A stretch of 64,000 nucleotides of DNA from Cantharellus purpuraceus (GCA_025174535.1 JALBUN010000045.1:1302001-1366000); one strand, 5' to 3'. Shown: positions 10,747-24,019, numbered from the stretch's first letter. Notes: generated by a model from the letters alone, not told the origin. Numbers and translations are program-made.

Positions 10747-10952
10747 GTTGTACAGTCAAACGAGCGGGTGCGGGTTGATGATCGAGTGTGCCGGAAGAGG
10801 CAGGGAAATTGCAACAATATGTTAGGGAAGGAGGTACGAGCAGAGGGTCAGGCGTAGCTAGTGAACAAAGCACGAGACAAGGAGAGTAAAGTTTAGTGTA
10901 CGTCAGCGAATAAGCTTCCGGCGCTAACGCGCGGCTAAAGCAGCGAAGCTTG

Positions 10953-12851
10953 ATGATGCTATCTGTCCTTCGCCCTGTCTTGCCATGGTCGGCGTTGTGC
11001 AGCGGCAGGATCGCCCATCTAAAACGATGGGTGCATCTCGCGTCGCTAACACGATCTCCCGCGCAGAATGAAACTATTTACGCGCTGTCGACGCCACCAG
11101 GAAAAGGTGGTGTGGCTGTCGTGCGCGTGTCAGGACCGGAAGCGGTGGCCGTCTGGCGACGCGTCGTGAGGCCTGTTTCTGGTGCGAAGAAGACATGGAA
11201 CAGAGAAACACCTCCGTCGCAGTTGATGCATAGGTGTTGTGTTGTAGACGCTGATGCCGACGGTTCGGAGGAGACGTTGGATGACGGACTTGCCGTGTTC
11301 TTCCAAGGCGCGCAACTCCTCTACCCAGCACCACCCTTGTTCCGCGTGAATGACCGGCCTGCTGTGTATTAGCTCCCAATTCATTCACCACGGAGCCTAC
11401 ATTGGAGCTTCATCTTCACTCGTCTCCTGCGATTTTACGCCGTGTGCTTTCTGCGTTGTCGCGCTTACCGGGACTTAGACCTGCAGAAAGAGGAGAATTC
11501 ACCAAGAGGGCATATCTGGCAGGCAGGATTAACTTGCTGCAAGCTGAGGGACTGAGGGACTTGATTGATGCTGAGACCGAGACACAACGAAAACTCGCCT
11601 GGAGAAATTTCAGTGTGAGTGTAGTGGTATTCGCCCATCAACTGGGAAAATAACATGATTGGGGATAGGGAAGTGTCGGCGCAAGGCTGGAGCAGCTACG
11701 CGAGCAGATCGTGGCTGCTCTGGCCATGGTTGAAGCTCTTATCGATTTTGGAGAAGGCGAAGAAATTGAAGAGGGCGTATACGTAGGAGGTTTAGACTTT
11801 CTTCCCCTCATGACTAGACATTGACAACGCCTCCCTCGCACTGCAGCTCGCCAACGCGTTGAGCAACTGCGTCAAAATATTTCCTTACATTTGCAAGACA
11901 AGCGTCGTGGAGAGATAATGCGCTCTGGAATTAAAATATCGATATTTGGACCCCCTAATGCAGGGAAAAGTTCTTTGTTGAATTATCTCGGTACGTCAAA
12001 GTATCGTCTTATATCGATTCACTGACGTTCCCGTCAGCACAACGTGAGGCCGCCATCGTCACACCCATTCCAGGTACTACTCGGGACGTACTGGAGACGT
12101 CCATCGACATTGCCGGTCTACCTGTACGACTGCAGGACACGGCTGGTATACGACATACGGAAGATCTGGTGGAAAAGATAGGGATCTCTCGAGCCAAAGA
12201 AGCGTGATTGTATCCTTTTTATTGCCTCATGCAGTTTTTTTGATGTAATGCTTGACAGCATCCAGGAAGCGGATGTATCACTATGTATTCTCTCGTTGCC
12301 AGATGTTATACGGGACGGTGGGCTGCCCCCTTCAGTGAAACCACTGGTCACGACCAGTACACTTGTGCTACTCAACAAGCAGGACCTTGCGTTGCAGTCC
12401 GAATTACGTCCATTTATAGTGAAAGACCAGACTTCATGGCACGTAAGCCTTGTGACGGGGGCTGGAATGTCAGATTTTATAGAAGGTCTAGGCAAGGTGT
12501 TGAGGCAACGGTAAGTTCAGGCACTACTCTTCATACCTTAAACAGTGCTTCATGGCGCCGTGGGTATAGCTATGATTTCCGCAGTGATGACGCACCACTC
12601 GTAACCCAAAACAGACACCGGGTACATTTACAAAATGCGGTCATGTATCTCGACGCATTTTTAGAGACCCGTAAGTCTTATGTAAAAATTATCACAAGAT
12701 ATCCTCACAATGATGGCTAGCGAGTGACGATGTTGTAATAGCAGCAGAAGAACTTCGGTATGCTGCCCAAGAGATTGGGAAAATCACAGGTGGCGTAGGT
12801 GTGGAGAACGTGTTGGATGCTGTTTTCAAAGAGTTTTGTATTGGAAAGTAA
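10953..12851 (+). CDS. MSS1: Mitochondrial tRNA modification GTPase MSS1 (MnmE/TrmE family)
   Basis: GTPase that, with Mto1/GidA, installs the 5-carboxymethylaminomethyl-type modification at wobble uridine of mitochondrial tRNAs. Start ATG at 10953 (a second at 10956) gives an Arg-rich presequence. The N-terminal tetrahydrofolate-binding domain shows [26 protein letters not shown] and [20 protein letters not shown]; a helical domain follows; the inserted G domain shows [14 protein letters not shown] (G1), TTRD (G2), DTAG (G3) and NKQD (G4). The C-terminus ends FCIGK, the conserved C-x-G-K motif with the essential Cys, stop at 12849-12851. Seven or more exons. Identification is very firm. Confidence 0.94.
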
Positions 12852-12948
12852 TTTATTTTCAACTCAGCTATAGCTTTGCTGCTATCTTGATTTCAAATCT
12901 CAATGGATGCCTTTGATAAAAGTTGACGACTAGGCGCCGGAGGCGTGG

Positions 12949-14136
12949 ATGCCTCTGCGCACACACCGCGTGTCTGTAATACTAGTTGTTTTCTGCCTGA
13001 CTTCCATTTTGTACCTCGTCTCCTACTTGTCATACACGGCCGAACACCCTTCTACACCCCTCGTCAACATACCTATGGCCAACCTATCACTTAGGTTTCT
13101 CGTAGTTCCCCCCAAAGTGAAGCACACCGCCACCGTGATCTTTCTGCACGTGCGCTCACATTCGACCTCTTGCCCATGGGATTCATTAGTAACTCACACC
13201 ACTATTACATAGGGACTGGGCGATACTGGTGATGGATGGAGGCCAGTTGCTCAAATGATGCAGCAAGATCCTGCCTTTGGACACATTAAATGGGTATTGC
13301 CACACGCGTAAGTAAGATTGATGGTTTGGCTGGGCAGCCTGTGACATGCGTACGTGAAGGCCAGTGAAGCCCGTGACATTAAACTTTGGGATGCAAGTAC
13401 GTAGAAGCATATGAATGCTGATTTTCATTAATATGTGGCACTACGAACAGATGCCTGCGTGGTAAGAGTATGCTGTGTCAAGAACATGTCTCCTCATGTT
13501 CTGATTGTACAAAGGCATGACATTCTGTCGCTCACAGACATCAACTCCCGCGAGGACGAAGAGGGAATGCTATCCTCGGGGCGCTCCATAAATGAGATTA
13601 TCACGTCAGAAATAGACTCATCGCCCGAGGTTGGCGCATCGCGGATCGTATTGGGTGGTTTTAGCCAAGGCGGTGCAATGACCCTGTTCACAGGGTTGAC
13701 CACCGAGCGGAAACTGGCCGGGCTTGCTGCCCTGAGCTCGTGGGTGCCGCTGAGAAGCAAGCTGAAGAGCGTGAGTCCAACATGGTTCCTTCTCATATGT
13801 AAAGGTTGAGACGACGACGACGGCAGATGATGTCAGAGCATGCGACAAAGCTGCCAATCTTCATGGCACACGGCACAGCCGATCCCGTGGTCGAGTTCAA
13901 GATTGGGTATGCATCATCCCAACTCCTCAAGAGCGAATTCGGATTTCCGGCCGTCGAATCAAGCCAGGTGGGCATCCATGGGGTACCGCGTTCATCTCGT
14001 GCTGATTTACCCCCAAAAGGTGGCAGGACCTGGAGTGAGATTTGTGCAGTATCAAGGTATGGGACACAGTGCCGATCCAAGGGAGCTAGACGACCTTGCT
14101 GCGTGGTTGAAAGCGGTTGTACCACAAGAGCAATAG
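12949..14136 (+). CDS. Acyl-protein thioesterase / lysophospholipase-like carboxylesterase with N-terminal membrane segment
   Basis: Alpha/beta hydrolase of the APT1 family, which removes palmitate from proteins or hydrolyses lysophospholipids. Visible: HGLGDTGDGW (oxyanion region), WVLPHAPVKPVTLNFGM, the nucleophile elbow GGFSQGGAM, HGTADPVVEF with the acid, and GMGHS with the catalytic His; stop at 14134-14136. Exons join by GT-AG introns, for example H|GLGD near 13148-13212. The ATG at 12949 adds about 40 residues with a hydrophobic stretch (VILVVFCLTSILYLVSYL) that would act as a signal anchor. Known APT1 enzymes are soluble and lack this; an internal ATG at 13075 would give the canonical length. 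Which start is used decides the location. Confidence 0.88.
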
Positions 14137-14457
14137 GCTTTGAAATATAAAGAACAAGAGGCGTGTAATATAATATATCGATCTTTTGTTGGCCCGGGCG
14201 CGGATCAGTATGATGTAGTGAGACGTGCTTTGTGTTGCATGGCACTGCCTCCGGCAGGGGTTCTCGCCACGAGATCTTCAATGCGGGTTAGTATAGTTCG
14301 GGTGCAAACTTGCAGATTGAAGGTGGCGTGACGGAGTTTGTAATAGTGCAGTCGGCAACCAGCGTTCCATTCGACGCACCTCAGCACCATCCTGTTCGTT
14401 CTTGTCTGGTCCTGCGGGCTAGTCAGTCACGACTCTCGCTTTGACCTTGTAACCACC
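14137..14457 (+). promoter_or_regulatory. Intergenic region upstream of PSY2
   Basis: A 321-bp tandem spacer holding the 3' end of the thioesterase gene and the presumed promoter of PSY2. The last 50 bases before the ATG are pyrimidine-rich, as is common for fungal 5' leaders. No specific site recognised. Confidence 0.4.
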
Positions 14458-17400
14458 ATGTCCAGTGTCCTCTCTGCCCCAGCCTCGCTTGTGGACCATT
14501 CGGCCGACCCAGACGCTCCTTCAAAATCCTTCGGCCGCGATTCTTCGTCTTCTCCCCCCTCCGCACCGTCCTCTTCTCTAATCAATAACGAACGGGAATC
14601 TTCTAAACAGAATCACCTGGACTCTCCACCACGGCCGATCAAATCCGAGTCTGATTCTTCGCCATCTCAAACCAGCACGAACGCGTCCGTGAACGGCCAC
14701 GCGCCTGACCTCAAAGAGGAACACCGTCAAGTCCCGTCACAGGCTCCTTCACATGTCCCTCAAACGCAAGCAGCAAAGGATCGTGACAGCGACTTGAACC
14801 ATTCCAAGGGCGACACAGATAAAGATGACCCAGCTCTCCTACCAGGTTCGGATCCAGATGATGATCCTGACCCGGGATCAGGGGAAAGCGACGGAGATTG
14901 GTCTCAAGATGACATGGATGCAGAAATTCGTCGTGTCAAGGTAAATATCTTTGCTGCACTCGTTTTTGCGCGTACTCCCGTTGATCACGTGCATCGCCAG
15001 GTCTATGAGCTGGTTGGGCAAAAGTGGACTGACCGTGGCACTGCATTCTGCCAGGGTGACTATGACGAAGAGACCAGACAAGCTCGTCTCATTGCTCGTG
15101 CCGAGCATTCCAACGAAATACTGCTTCAGTGCATTATCCGTACTAGTGACGTCTACCAACGTCAGCAAGGTACCTAGTATCTCACATTTCTTGGCAACTG
15201 CTGTCTGTCTTACATCGTGTTGCAGACACCCTCATCGTATGGACAGAACCAGACGGTACTGATTATGCCCTAAGTTTTCAAGATATCGAAGGGTGTGGAG
15301 AAGTATGGGAATTCATTGGCGAAGTGCAGCGTCACCTTCAAGACAAAGGTGTGTCCAGTCTTCGAAATGCGATTAACGAACTTGCGCAACTCATTACGGC
15401 ATCGCTTCTACTCGCATTACCAGCCGACGAAGAAGCTGGTACCTCCGAATCTGTTGGATCGTCCTCTATGCATACCTTTCCTGCTGGAACTATGAACCCG
15501 TTATCGTTCGGTCCCAAATTACCAATGCCTGCCCTAGGTAATATACATGAATGCGAGCGCGTCATTAAGCAGATCAATCGCCAATCGCATGGCAAAGAGA
15601 AACTATTTGATCTGTTAATGTCAAACGTGAGCGGCTGGTTCTTTTGATCGTGAAAGCGAAGATACTAAACAGACGACGATAGGATTATGTCAAACGTATT
15701 ATTGACGTTATGAAACAGGCCGAGGACCTAGAAGATATTAAAGAACTGCATGCGTGTTGTAGCTGTATGCAAACTATACGTAAGGATACTGCATGCTGCG
15801 ATTGCAATAATCACGTCCTGACACGATAGTTTTCAGTCTTACTGAACGATCATAACTTGTATGAGTATATCCTGCAAGACCCGATTTTCTTCGGTGTAAT
15901 CGGGGTTCTTGAATGTGAGTAGCCTTGGGTTGTGCACATGACCCTAGTCTGTTATAACTACACTAATCGCACTTTACATAGATGACCCCGAATTCCCAGC
16001 GCATAAAGCCTCCTATCGAGAATTCCTCGAGACATCTGGGCGCTTTAGACAACCAATTCCAATCCGGGATCCCCAAACTCGCCAGAAGATCCACCAGACA
16101 TACCGTCTACAGTTCCTCAAAGACTTCATCCTGGCGCGCGCAACCGACGATGCGACGTTCAACGTTCTAAACTCCTGCATCATATTCAACCAGATTGACA
16201 TTGTCAATAATGTGCATCAGGACGAGCGATTCTTACGAGAGCTAGTGGGGTTGTTTTTGACTGCAGAGAAAGGAGGTACTGGGAAGGACAAAGATATATC
16301 ACAGCACAACGAGAAAGGGAAGGTAAAGGGAGAGAAGGGAAGCTCTAAAGGAAAGGAGAAGGCGACGGATGATGCGGACGAGAAATCTAAGCCTAATGGT
16401 GATCTGACAAACATTAGCGACCCACCACATTCTCCGGAAATAGGACCGACACCGGCACCTACACCTGGGGTTGCATCATCTACCGCACCTGGTACCCCAG
16501 GCCAATTCACCGCAGATGATCGACGTAAAGACGCCATCTTACTCATCCAGCAACTATGTCTCATGGGGAAGAACGTCCAACTTCCGATACGATTACAACT
16601 CTACCGCACACTTGTTGATCGAGGCATCTTGCATGCCGTGCAATGGGCTCTTGGTCGGCCTGAGCCAGTGATGATCAGCACCGCAGGCGAGGTGCTAGGA
16701 CTTCTCCTGGACCACGACGTGAACGGTGTTCGACAGCATGTCATGAGACAAGTAGGAGTGGCTGGAAAGCCCACCATGGGCGTGAGTGTGGGCGTTGCGG
16801 GACAAGGCGGTGATTCAGCAGGTGCCGAAGGGAAGGGAGAGACGCTTCTGGAGACACTCTGCCGATCATTAACGAGCTCACACGAATTGGCTTATAAAAG
16901 CCAGATGGCCGATGCCATTCGGACTGTCCTCGAGGTCCCGCAGCCAGATGGTACGGAGTCCAACAACGTCTGTCTTTCGTTCAATCCAGGTTTGTCTGAG
17001 ACCCATTGAAAGTTGAATCTGTTGTTTTAGGCTACTCCCATGCGACCTATGGCACGGCCAAAGGATGACCCTGTTATTGAACGATTTATTGACTACTTCT
17101 ACGTAAAATGCTGCGAGAACCTTTTTCGGCCTATGGCTGAGTTGCCTGAACATCAGAAGATCACTGGTGCGAGGTTTGATTGTATCTTTTATAACAAATA
17201 CTGACTAGAGGCATGGCAGACCCAATCTTACACCTGTCCCGCGAACGATCCAACCTTTACTTATACTTATGCGATCTCTTGACTAACTTCACATTGCAAC
17301 ATTCATTCCGGAGCCTGTCTTTTCTCATTTCTGTTTCTAGCATTACCCCATTACTTGTTCCTCGAATAGCATCTCTCCTTCGTGCTAGGGAAAAACATCT

Positions 17401-18643
17401 CCGGTTAGGTGTGTAGCCTGATACCTTGTGCATGAGATAGTATTGACCACCAGCTCCTCAGCCGCTCTTCGTTTTTTCCGGGCGTGTTTGAGGCTCGGCA
17501 ACCGTAACCTGTTTCTGCAACTTATCAAACACGACGTCATCTTGCCCATTTTAGAACTTACTGCTCGGGAGGCGAAATGGGATAACTTGTTAAGCTCGTG
17601 CTGCCAGGAGTTCTTTGAGCACATCCGCAAGGTACGTTTACATCCAGTGCTTCATATGGCCTTGCGTGTATTCACTTCTTCAATAGGAAAACTTCAAAGA
17701 GCTGCTTGCACACCTAATGACTAGGCATGAAGCCAAAGTTCAAGAGCTAGCTCGGACATCTGTCTGTGGTGAACGGTTCCAGGGCCTAATCCGACGATGG
17801 GAAATGAACACCGAGCCTCCACCCAAAGAGTCGGAGACGGCTCACCCGTGCGTGTTTTACTGATTTTGGCACACGCCCACTAACCAAGTGCCATTGGACA
17901 GTGCTGCGCCTGTAGTGCGGAAGTGGGGTCAAGGCCGCCTGTTGGAAGTTGAAGAGGAAGACTACTTCAACAACTCGGACGACGAGGAGGTACCAAAGAC
18001 CAATAGCACATGGCTTCCGTTTGCGCCGCTTGGTTCAGTCAATACCTTAAAGCGGAAACGTGGGAAAGGCTTTACAGCGCTTTCTCCTGGACCGCCATCC
18101 AAGCAGCCCCGGGCGACAAATATTGCCAAATCCCGCCCTACCCAGAGCTTGGTTGATTACGATGACGACGACGACGATACCGAGAGCAGTGAGGGCGCAT
18201 CCTCGTCAAAGGTCAATGAACCCGCAGTTGGGAAGCTGGGTTTTACTCCCCTCTCTCCTCCGAGACAGCTCGATTGGTTCGCAGAGACCCAAGGGTTGAA
18301 CGATTCGTCGCCTTTCAGGAGTCCACTTACCGCCACCCACAGTGATAGTCCTCATGACGATAGACCTATCCCTGATCCATCAACACGACCCGATTCTCCT
18401 CCGCGACTCGGTGAGAAGCGACGACGATTAGACGATGAGGATGAGGACGAAATGTTAGAAAGGCTGGTGAGGAGTAAGAAGCCGAGCCTTGCTGTGTCAG
18501 CCGAGGAGGATTCCAAAGCGCCATCACCCAAGTCCGTTGCGCCTGGGAAGATGAAGCTAAAACTAGGTGCTACGAGCTTTTCCGTAGCTTCTGGGGGGAT
18601 TCCTCCACCAGCTACGGAGAAGAAAGATGTTGATAGCGGATGA
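14458..18643 (+). CDS. PSY2: Protein phosphatase 4 regulatory subunit 3 (SMEK/Psy2 family)
   Basis: Targeting subunit of PP4, which dephosphorylates DNA-damage and checkpoint proteins. A roughly 150-residue disordered N-terminus rich in Ser, Pro and acidic residues (start ATG 14458) precedes the EVH1/PH-like domain beginning RRVKVYELVGQKWTDRGTA and including IVWTEPDGTDYALSFQDIEG and EVWEFIGEVQ. The following SMK-1/armadillo-type region contains NDHNLYEYILQD and FKEFLE-type helices read across several exons. After a Lys/Gly-rich insertion (about 16290-16400) helical segments continue, and the C-terminus is acidic and basic by turns (DYDDDDDDTESSEG, KRRRLDDEDEDEMLERL). Stop at 18641-18643. The long N-terminal extension before the EVH1 domain is not part of the core family. 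Confidence 0.9.
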
Positions 18644-19106
18644 TTTCCGAAGTAGGGACACTGTACTGTAATTGTTTTGATAGACTTATTTGCTTGCTGT
18701 ATCACACATCTAGCAGTTAAGACGGTAGAGCATTGTTCATAGGCTTCGCAAGCTCGGTACTATACATTTAGTTATGCAAGAAGCAGTAAGAACAACAATT
18801 TGGTGAAAGTGGAAAAGATGCGATTTGGACAACATGAGCTGAGGTGGGGAGAGGGAACAGGCGAATTATATGTATGAGATCAGGACGTGGTCTTTGGCAT
18901 CGTGAATGGGAGAAGAGGGTGATAAAAATTTGAGATGGTGTATGAAGGATGTCATGTCGAAGGAAATCAATAAGGAGGGGGGAGAGGGGGGTCCGAAGAT
19001 GGTGACCACAAAAGAAATCGTAAACCAAATGGAAATGGCATAATATGCAGATGATAACACAAGTAGAACAAAACAAGGCAGCGGGGTATCCTTGCATGGT
19101 CAAATA
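18644..19106. other. Intergenic region between convergent PSY2 and WHI3-like genes
   Basis: Holds the two 3' flanks. Purine-rich on the plus strand from about 18840 to 19000, AT-rich around 18650-18790. Open frames here are low-complexity and are not supported as genes. Confidence 0.5.
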
Positions 19107-22100
19107 TCAGCCAACTCGAGTAGTAGTCTCTATACCAGGAGAAGGGACAAATCCATGGGACGGGGGATCGCGGAAGCGCATCCGTTCATCTCCATCTGTA
19201 CCATACGGAGGAGAGTGTTGAGCAGAACTAAATCCTGTCGATTGATGGTTCAAACTCCCTTGAGTTATCGCTCTTGGGAATGCGCTCGATGATGATGGAC
19301 CCATCGCCCCAAATGAGGACTGGGATGAGGATGGAGGAGGAGAGAAGAAGCGAGAGGAAGGAGGGGAGATGCTGAAGTTGTAACTAGGGTTCGGGGACCC
19401 TATATCGCTGGGTTCATGGCGCATCTGTCTACCTGGCCCGATATCTAACGAAAGGCCTTGATGCTGATGTGACTGTGTGAGCTGAGACTGGAATGCATCG
19501 TGAATGGAAGAATAATTCACGGTGGGCTGAGACGGCTGCGATGGCTGCGGCTGCTGATGTTGTTGCTGCTGATGGTGGGAAGGTCCGGTCCAGTCACGAC
19601 CTCCTCCCTCCCTTCGACTACTTTGGTGACTGTTTGCTGTTGAAGCCGACGGACGGACGCCTAATGGATTCTTTGAGAACGATAGACGAATACCGCCTTT
19701 GACGAAACCGTTCAGTTGGTTCCCGTATAGATCACTCAACGCCTTAGTCGCGTAGCTGACATCCTCGAACTACATCGGCTTGATTAAGTACCAGAATCAA
19801 CGTCTGAAAGCCTTTCAAGTCACCCACCTCAACAAAGCACATGGGCCCGTTGCTCTTTTGACGGAAGCAGAGCTTGCGATAGCCCGGACAGCGAGAGAAT
19901 AATGACCGTAAGCTTTCCTCAAGGTAGTTGGGAGAAAAACCCGCCGGCGCGGGAGAGTTTGGTAGATTGCCCACGTACAACGTGTTGATCTGAAACCGAA
20001 CTCAGTATCACTACAACGTAAATCTGGGGAGCTTCTTACGGGAGGATTTTGATCTGATGCGTTACCCTGTCTCGCATTATTTGAGCTACCACCGGAGCCT
20101 GGAGAGGGCAATTGCGGCGATGTCATTCCCTGATGCGTGCTGACTGTAAGAGTACGCGAGAACTCGCCCTCAAGACTGCTTTGAGACCCAGCAACACTCG
20201 AGGAGCTCGAAGGAGGAAGCGACGACCCGCCTTGCTGGCCATTCGACACAGCGGTATACTGCTGTCCCTCGAAAACGGGAGACTGCGCACGCGGGCGAGG
20301 TCCAATTGGGGGAAGTGCAGCAGAATACTCAGACGGGGAGAAGGTACTAGAATCGGAACCGCTATAGAAAGGACGCCCAGACCCTCCAGATGGGACGTAC
20401 GGTGCGTCGATGTTTGCTGGCGGACTGGATTGAAGTGAGGATGGGGGTCGAGCTGGAAGGCTAGACGGCAAGGAAGGGGTCCTTTGGGTTGTATTATTGG
20501 CTTCTGTAGGCTTGCTTGGAAGTCCCCACGTCGAGGAGCCCCCCGGATTACCGTTGCTCGCTGACGACTGGCTGAACATGTCTTGACTAGATGGCGAGAA
20601 CGAGTTGCTCTGGAACTGACTCTGACCAAAGGTGCCGTTTCCAGTGGTTCCATTAGTATTCACCTGGAAGTTACTTCCACCGCCATTGGTCTGAAACCCG
20701 TACCCGGGGAACGTAGAGCTGGGATCCGCATAACCCGGACCAGGCGTTAATGTAGATTGAGACGAAGAACCCGTCCCATTCGCGGAGGAACCCGAACGGT
20801 GCTGACCCACAGGCACGGAATGAAACGCATCATAGACAGTGGCGTTGTTCATCCTGAGCTTGTTGTTCCGCTCCCGTTCCATCTCTCTCTCCTTCCGACG
20901 ACGTTCCTCTTCTTCCCGAGGCCGTTGTTGTGCTATTTCCCTCCGATCCTTCTCATCGTCCCTGGTGTCCTGGCGCCGCGCCACTCCCAATCCCATCGCA
21001 CCAAGCACACTCAGTTCCCGATCCCTCGCGCTGAGGGGATCTCCAGGCTGCGCCTGTGCCGTTTGTGATGGAGCGGGCGTACTGGTACTCATAAACCCGT
21101 TCAAGCCAGGCAAATTTGTCAGTCCCTCCTGTCCGACAACACTGCCACCAGCCCCAATCAATCCGAGAGGAAGACCAAGAGGGCCAACACCACGTTTCGT
21201 ATGAAGATTCTTCTTGGCCATTTCTGCTTTCAGAATAGCGCCCTTCTCAATATCCACACGACGTCCCTGCAGTATGTCGCGAGCGTCAAGAGCTTCTTGA
21301 CGCGTGCGAAACTTTGCAAAGCCTATGATCTGCTTGCGAGGGGGCATTGCCGTAGGTTGGGGATGAGACGAATCGCCACTGAATTGGTCAGCCGAATTTG
21401 GCTGTTGCCAAGAGGAGGATGTCCCTTGCGGGCCGTCAACCACTACACCACCAGAGTTCACCGTGACTAAGTTATAAGGGTCTTGAGCGCCAGAATATGA
21501 CGCGTTGCCAACCTGGGAATGAGTAGTGTTCGAGAATGAGGAGGATGTGGGTAGAAAGCCCGCCTGACGAAGTGTGCTGGTAGCACCGGATGTACTGGTA
21601 GCCGGGCCATAAGCAGATGAATCCTTGTTGGGAATTTTGAGCGTGGCTGCTTCAAACCCGACGGAAAACGTGAACATATTCTGGAACTCGCGTTCCTGAA
21701 AGGGTAGACTGAGCATCAAAGAAGGGTAAAGGTGTGCGGCGAATGATCACTTACGTGCATGTCATCAGGAAATCCTACCACGAATATCGTAGATATCTCT
21801 TCCTGAGACTGATCACCACGAATAGGCTGTTGTGGAGGGTGCTGGCCCTGCGGTATTCCAACACTCTGTGACTGTCCAGGTCCAGGTCCAGGTCCAGGTC
21901 CAGAACCAGGCCCCGGACCAGGGGTGTGATGCATGGGATGCTGACCCGTCGCATGCCCATGAGCAGCCCCGCCATACCCAATCCCGTTTACATTCGGCTG
22001 CATCCCAGGATGTGGTGGCGGTCCCTGACCATGGCCTTGTCCTACGCCATTGAGATACGCTGTCGTCCCATTCATAACAGACGAGCCATTAATAAACCCC

Positions 22101-23134
22101 TGCTGTGGCTGGGCTTGCTGTTGAGGCACTTGCGTCTGCATATGTCCCTGTTGGGGCAACTTGGAGACTTGCACTTGCTGACTCTGCAACAAGGCAGAGC
22201 CCGTGCTGGCGCTCTGGGTCCCCAGGCCGAATGCGCCACCGTAACTCTGCTGCTTCACGGCAAGATGTGGTTGCGTGTGAGCATGTTGCTGGGTAGAATT
22301 TGTGGCGGACTCCCCCCCATATGAATCATATTCATACCGGCCAACAGAGTCGAGGGATTGTGAGGGGCCAAATACGTCGGCCTTGGTGGGGTAATGGTTC
22401 TGGGAGCCGGGAAATTGGGAGGGAAAAGTGGCGGGAGCAGGTAACTCGGAGCGGTAGGATCGTTGCTGGGACTGGGGCTGGTGCGGCTGCACTTGTTGCG
22501 AGGGCGGGTTAGGGGAGGGCCCTAGCGCGTTGAATCCACCGTGGGAAGGTGGAGTTGTAGCAGAGAAGGGACCGGAGTTAGTGGAAAAGGCAGGGTTGAA
22601 AGCGGTGGTCGTCCTGTATTGCTGGGTACCGTTGAGAGTAGGATCGAGGGCTTCTAGGTTGCCACGGTTGCCTAAGTTAGAAGACGGATTTGAAAGGTAC
22701 ATGGAGGTGCTGCTGGCGCCGTCTGATGAAGTCATAGAGGTAAAATGAGGGGGGGAGGAAGGGTCGTGCTGAGAGGAGTTGGACTGAGAGTAGGTGGAGG
22801 ATGCCGGGGTTGTCGATTGTTGGATGGAAGGGCAGGGTAGGGGAGGCGAGCTGGCGGATGATGGCGAAGAACTGGTTGTAGCTACAGATGGAACTTGCTG
22901 CTGATTGGAGGGGTTGGCAATGGGTATGGGCGTGTTACTATTGGATTTGTTAATGCGAAACGAAGGCTGTTTGACTTGCTGGGGGGATGGTGAGTGAGTG
23001 GATGCGTGGGAAGTGGAATCAACGTCTGCGTTGATAGAGTCTAGAAGGGATCTGTTGATGAGGTCCTCGTCTGTCCTTTGGGAAGGGGACACGGGAGGGG
23101 AATGGAGACTAGTGTTAGACGCCAGTGTGGGCAA
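19107..23134 (-). CDS. WHI3: Whi3-like RNA-binding protein with two RRMs
   Basis: Large RNA-binding protein of the Whi3 type; in yeast Whi3 binds G1-cyclin and other mRNAs and forms condensates that set cell size. The N-terminal 450 residues are Ser/Gln/Pro-rich. RRM1 begins [13 protein letters not shown] and, across an intron, [20 protein letters not shown]; its second half ([20 protein letters not shown]) is separated by a long low-complexity insertion. A long linker contains a charged helix ([20 protein letters not shown]). RRM2 near the C-terminus reads [27 protein letters not shown] and [14 protein letters not shown] Gln/His/Pro tail follows; stop at 19107-19109. The true start is not resolved: coding sequence runs back to an acceptor (CCCCATAG) just before 23134, and no in-frame ATG exists within about 400 bp, so a small upstream exon is expected. 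Confidence 0.85.
21875..21904 (-). repeat. Hexanucleotide tandem repeat coding a Gly-Pro run
   Basis: Nearly five copies of TCCAGG (plus strand) within the WHI3-like gene, read on the minus strand as G-P-G-P-G-P. Such tracts commonly change length between strains without shifting frame. The run sits in the disordered region before RRM1. Confidence 0.85.
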
Positions 23135-24019
23135 GAGCTATGGGGAGACACCTAGGAAAGTGTAGCGACGAGGCGTCGAGGGAATGAAGACGGCGTGGAG
23201 CGCGAATAAAGAGGAGGGCCGGGTGATGCGCGGTGCCTACGTGTAGCACAGTCTATGGGGGTGAGGCGTCGATGAGAGTGGAGAGATGAGGTTGCGTGGG
23301 ACGGCCGCAACGACGAGGAGGACGAGATTGGGGACAAGGAAACGAGACGCGCAACCACACAGGACTGATGGTCGGAGAGGCCTAGTGTGTATATGAAGTG
23401 GGAGGAGAGGAACGGGAGAGGGGATGTGGATGCTGTTCGAAACGACGAGGAAGGGTGGTCGGGCGACGTGTTCGACGGTGAGGACGGGATCCGGCGGAGA
23501 TGTCAGAGTTCGGGGAAAAAAGAGGGAGCCCAGAAAACTCAGTAGCTGGCCAGACACCCTGCATTGGGACCCCTGACACCAGTCAAACAAAGCAACCAAC
23601 GTCCAACAGCGGCTGCTCACCGTCCGCCACCCTGTTGGCGACAGATAAAAATGAGGAGCATCGTACCGATGCTCTTATGTGTCCGTCGCCACACGCAACG
23701 AAGACAAGGGTTGTCGACGGCCCGCACAGCAACGTCGACAGGGGTGCTCGGGGGTGCTCTGGAAGGCGCACAGACCAAGGCACCGGAAACTGAGTCAGCC
23801 TACAAGTGAGAAGCTGGCCGTATGGGACTGTAGCAGGCCGTGCACGTCGTCGAGGACGGCGAGCAAAAGGGAGAAGAACGACGGAGCTGTGCAGATGCTA
23901 GCGAGACAAGGCATCGCGGCTCAGGAGTGATCGATTCCGTGATTTCACAAGTCTTTGTCCGGAAGCTCAGTGTACACATTTCGAAACATGCATATACATA
24001 TATTTGCTTTCATAATATC
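23135..24019 (-). promoter_or_regulatory. 5' region of the WHI3-like gene
   Basis: About 0.9 kb between the first recognisable WHI3 coding exon and the stop of the next gene upstream. It presumably contains the missing first exon, a 5' intron ending at the acceptor near 23135-23140, and the promoter. Minus-strand open frames (for example 23237-23620) are Pro/Arg/Ser-rich and match nothing. Long leaders are usual for regulators of this type; the transcript start cannot be read here. Confidence 0.45.

Noticed and set aside
22105..22748. Plus-strand open frames antisense to the WHI3-like gene
   Set aside because: They mirror the Gln/Pro-rich coding repeats of the real gene; low-complexity codons lack stops on the opposite strand.
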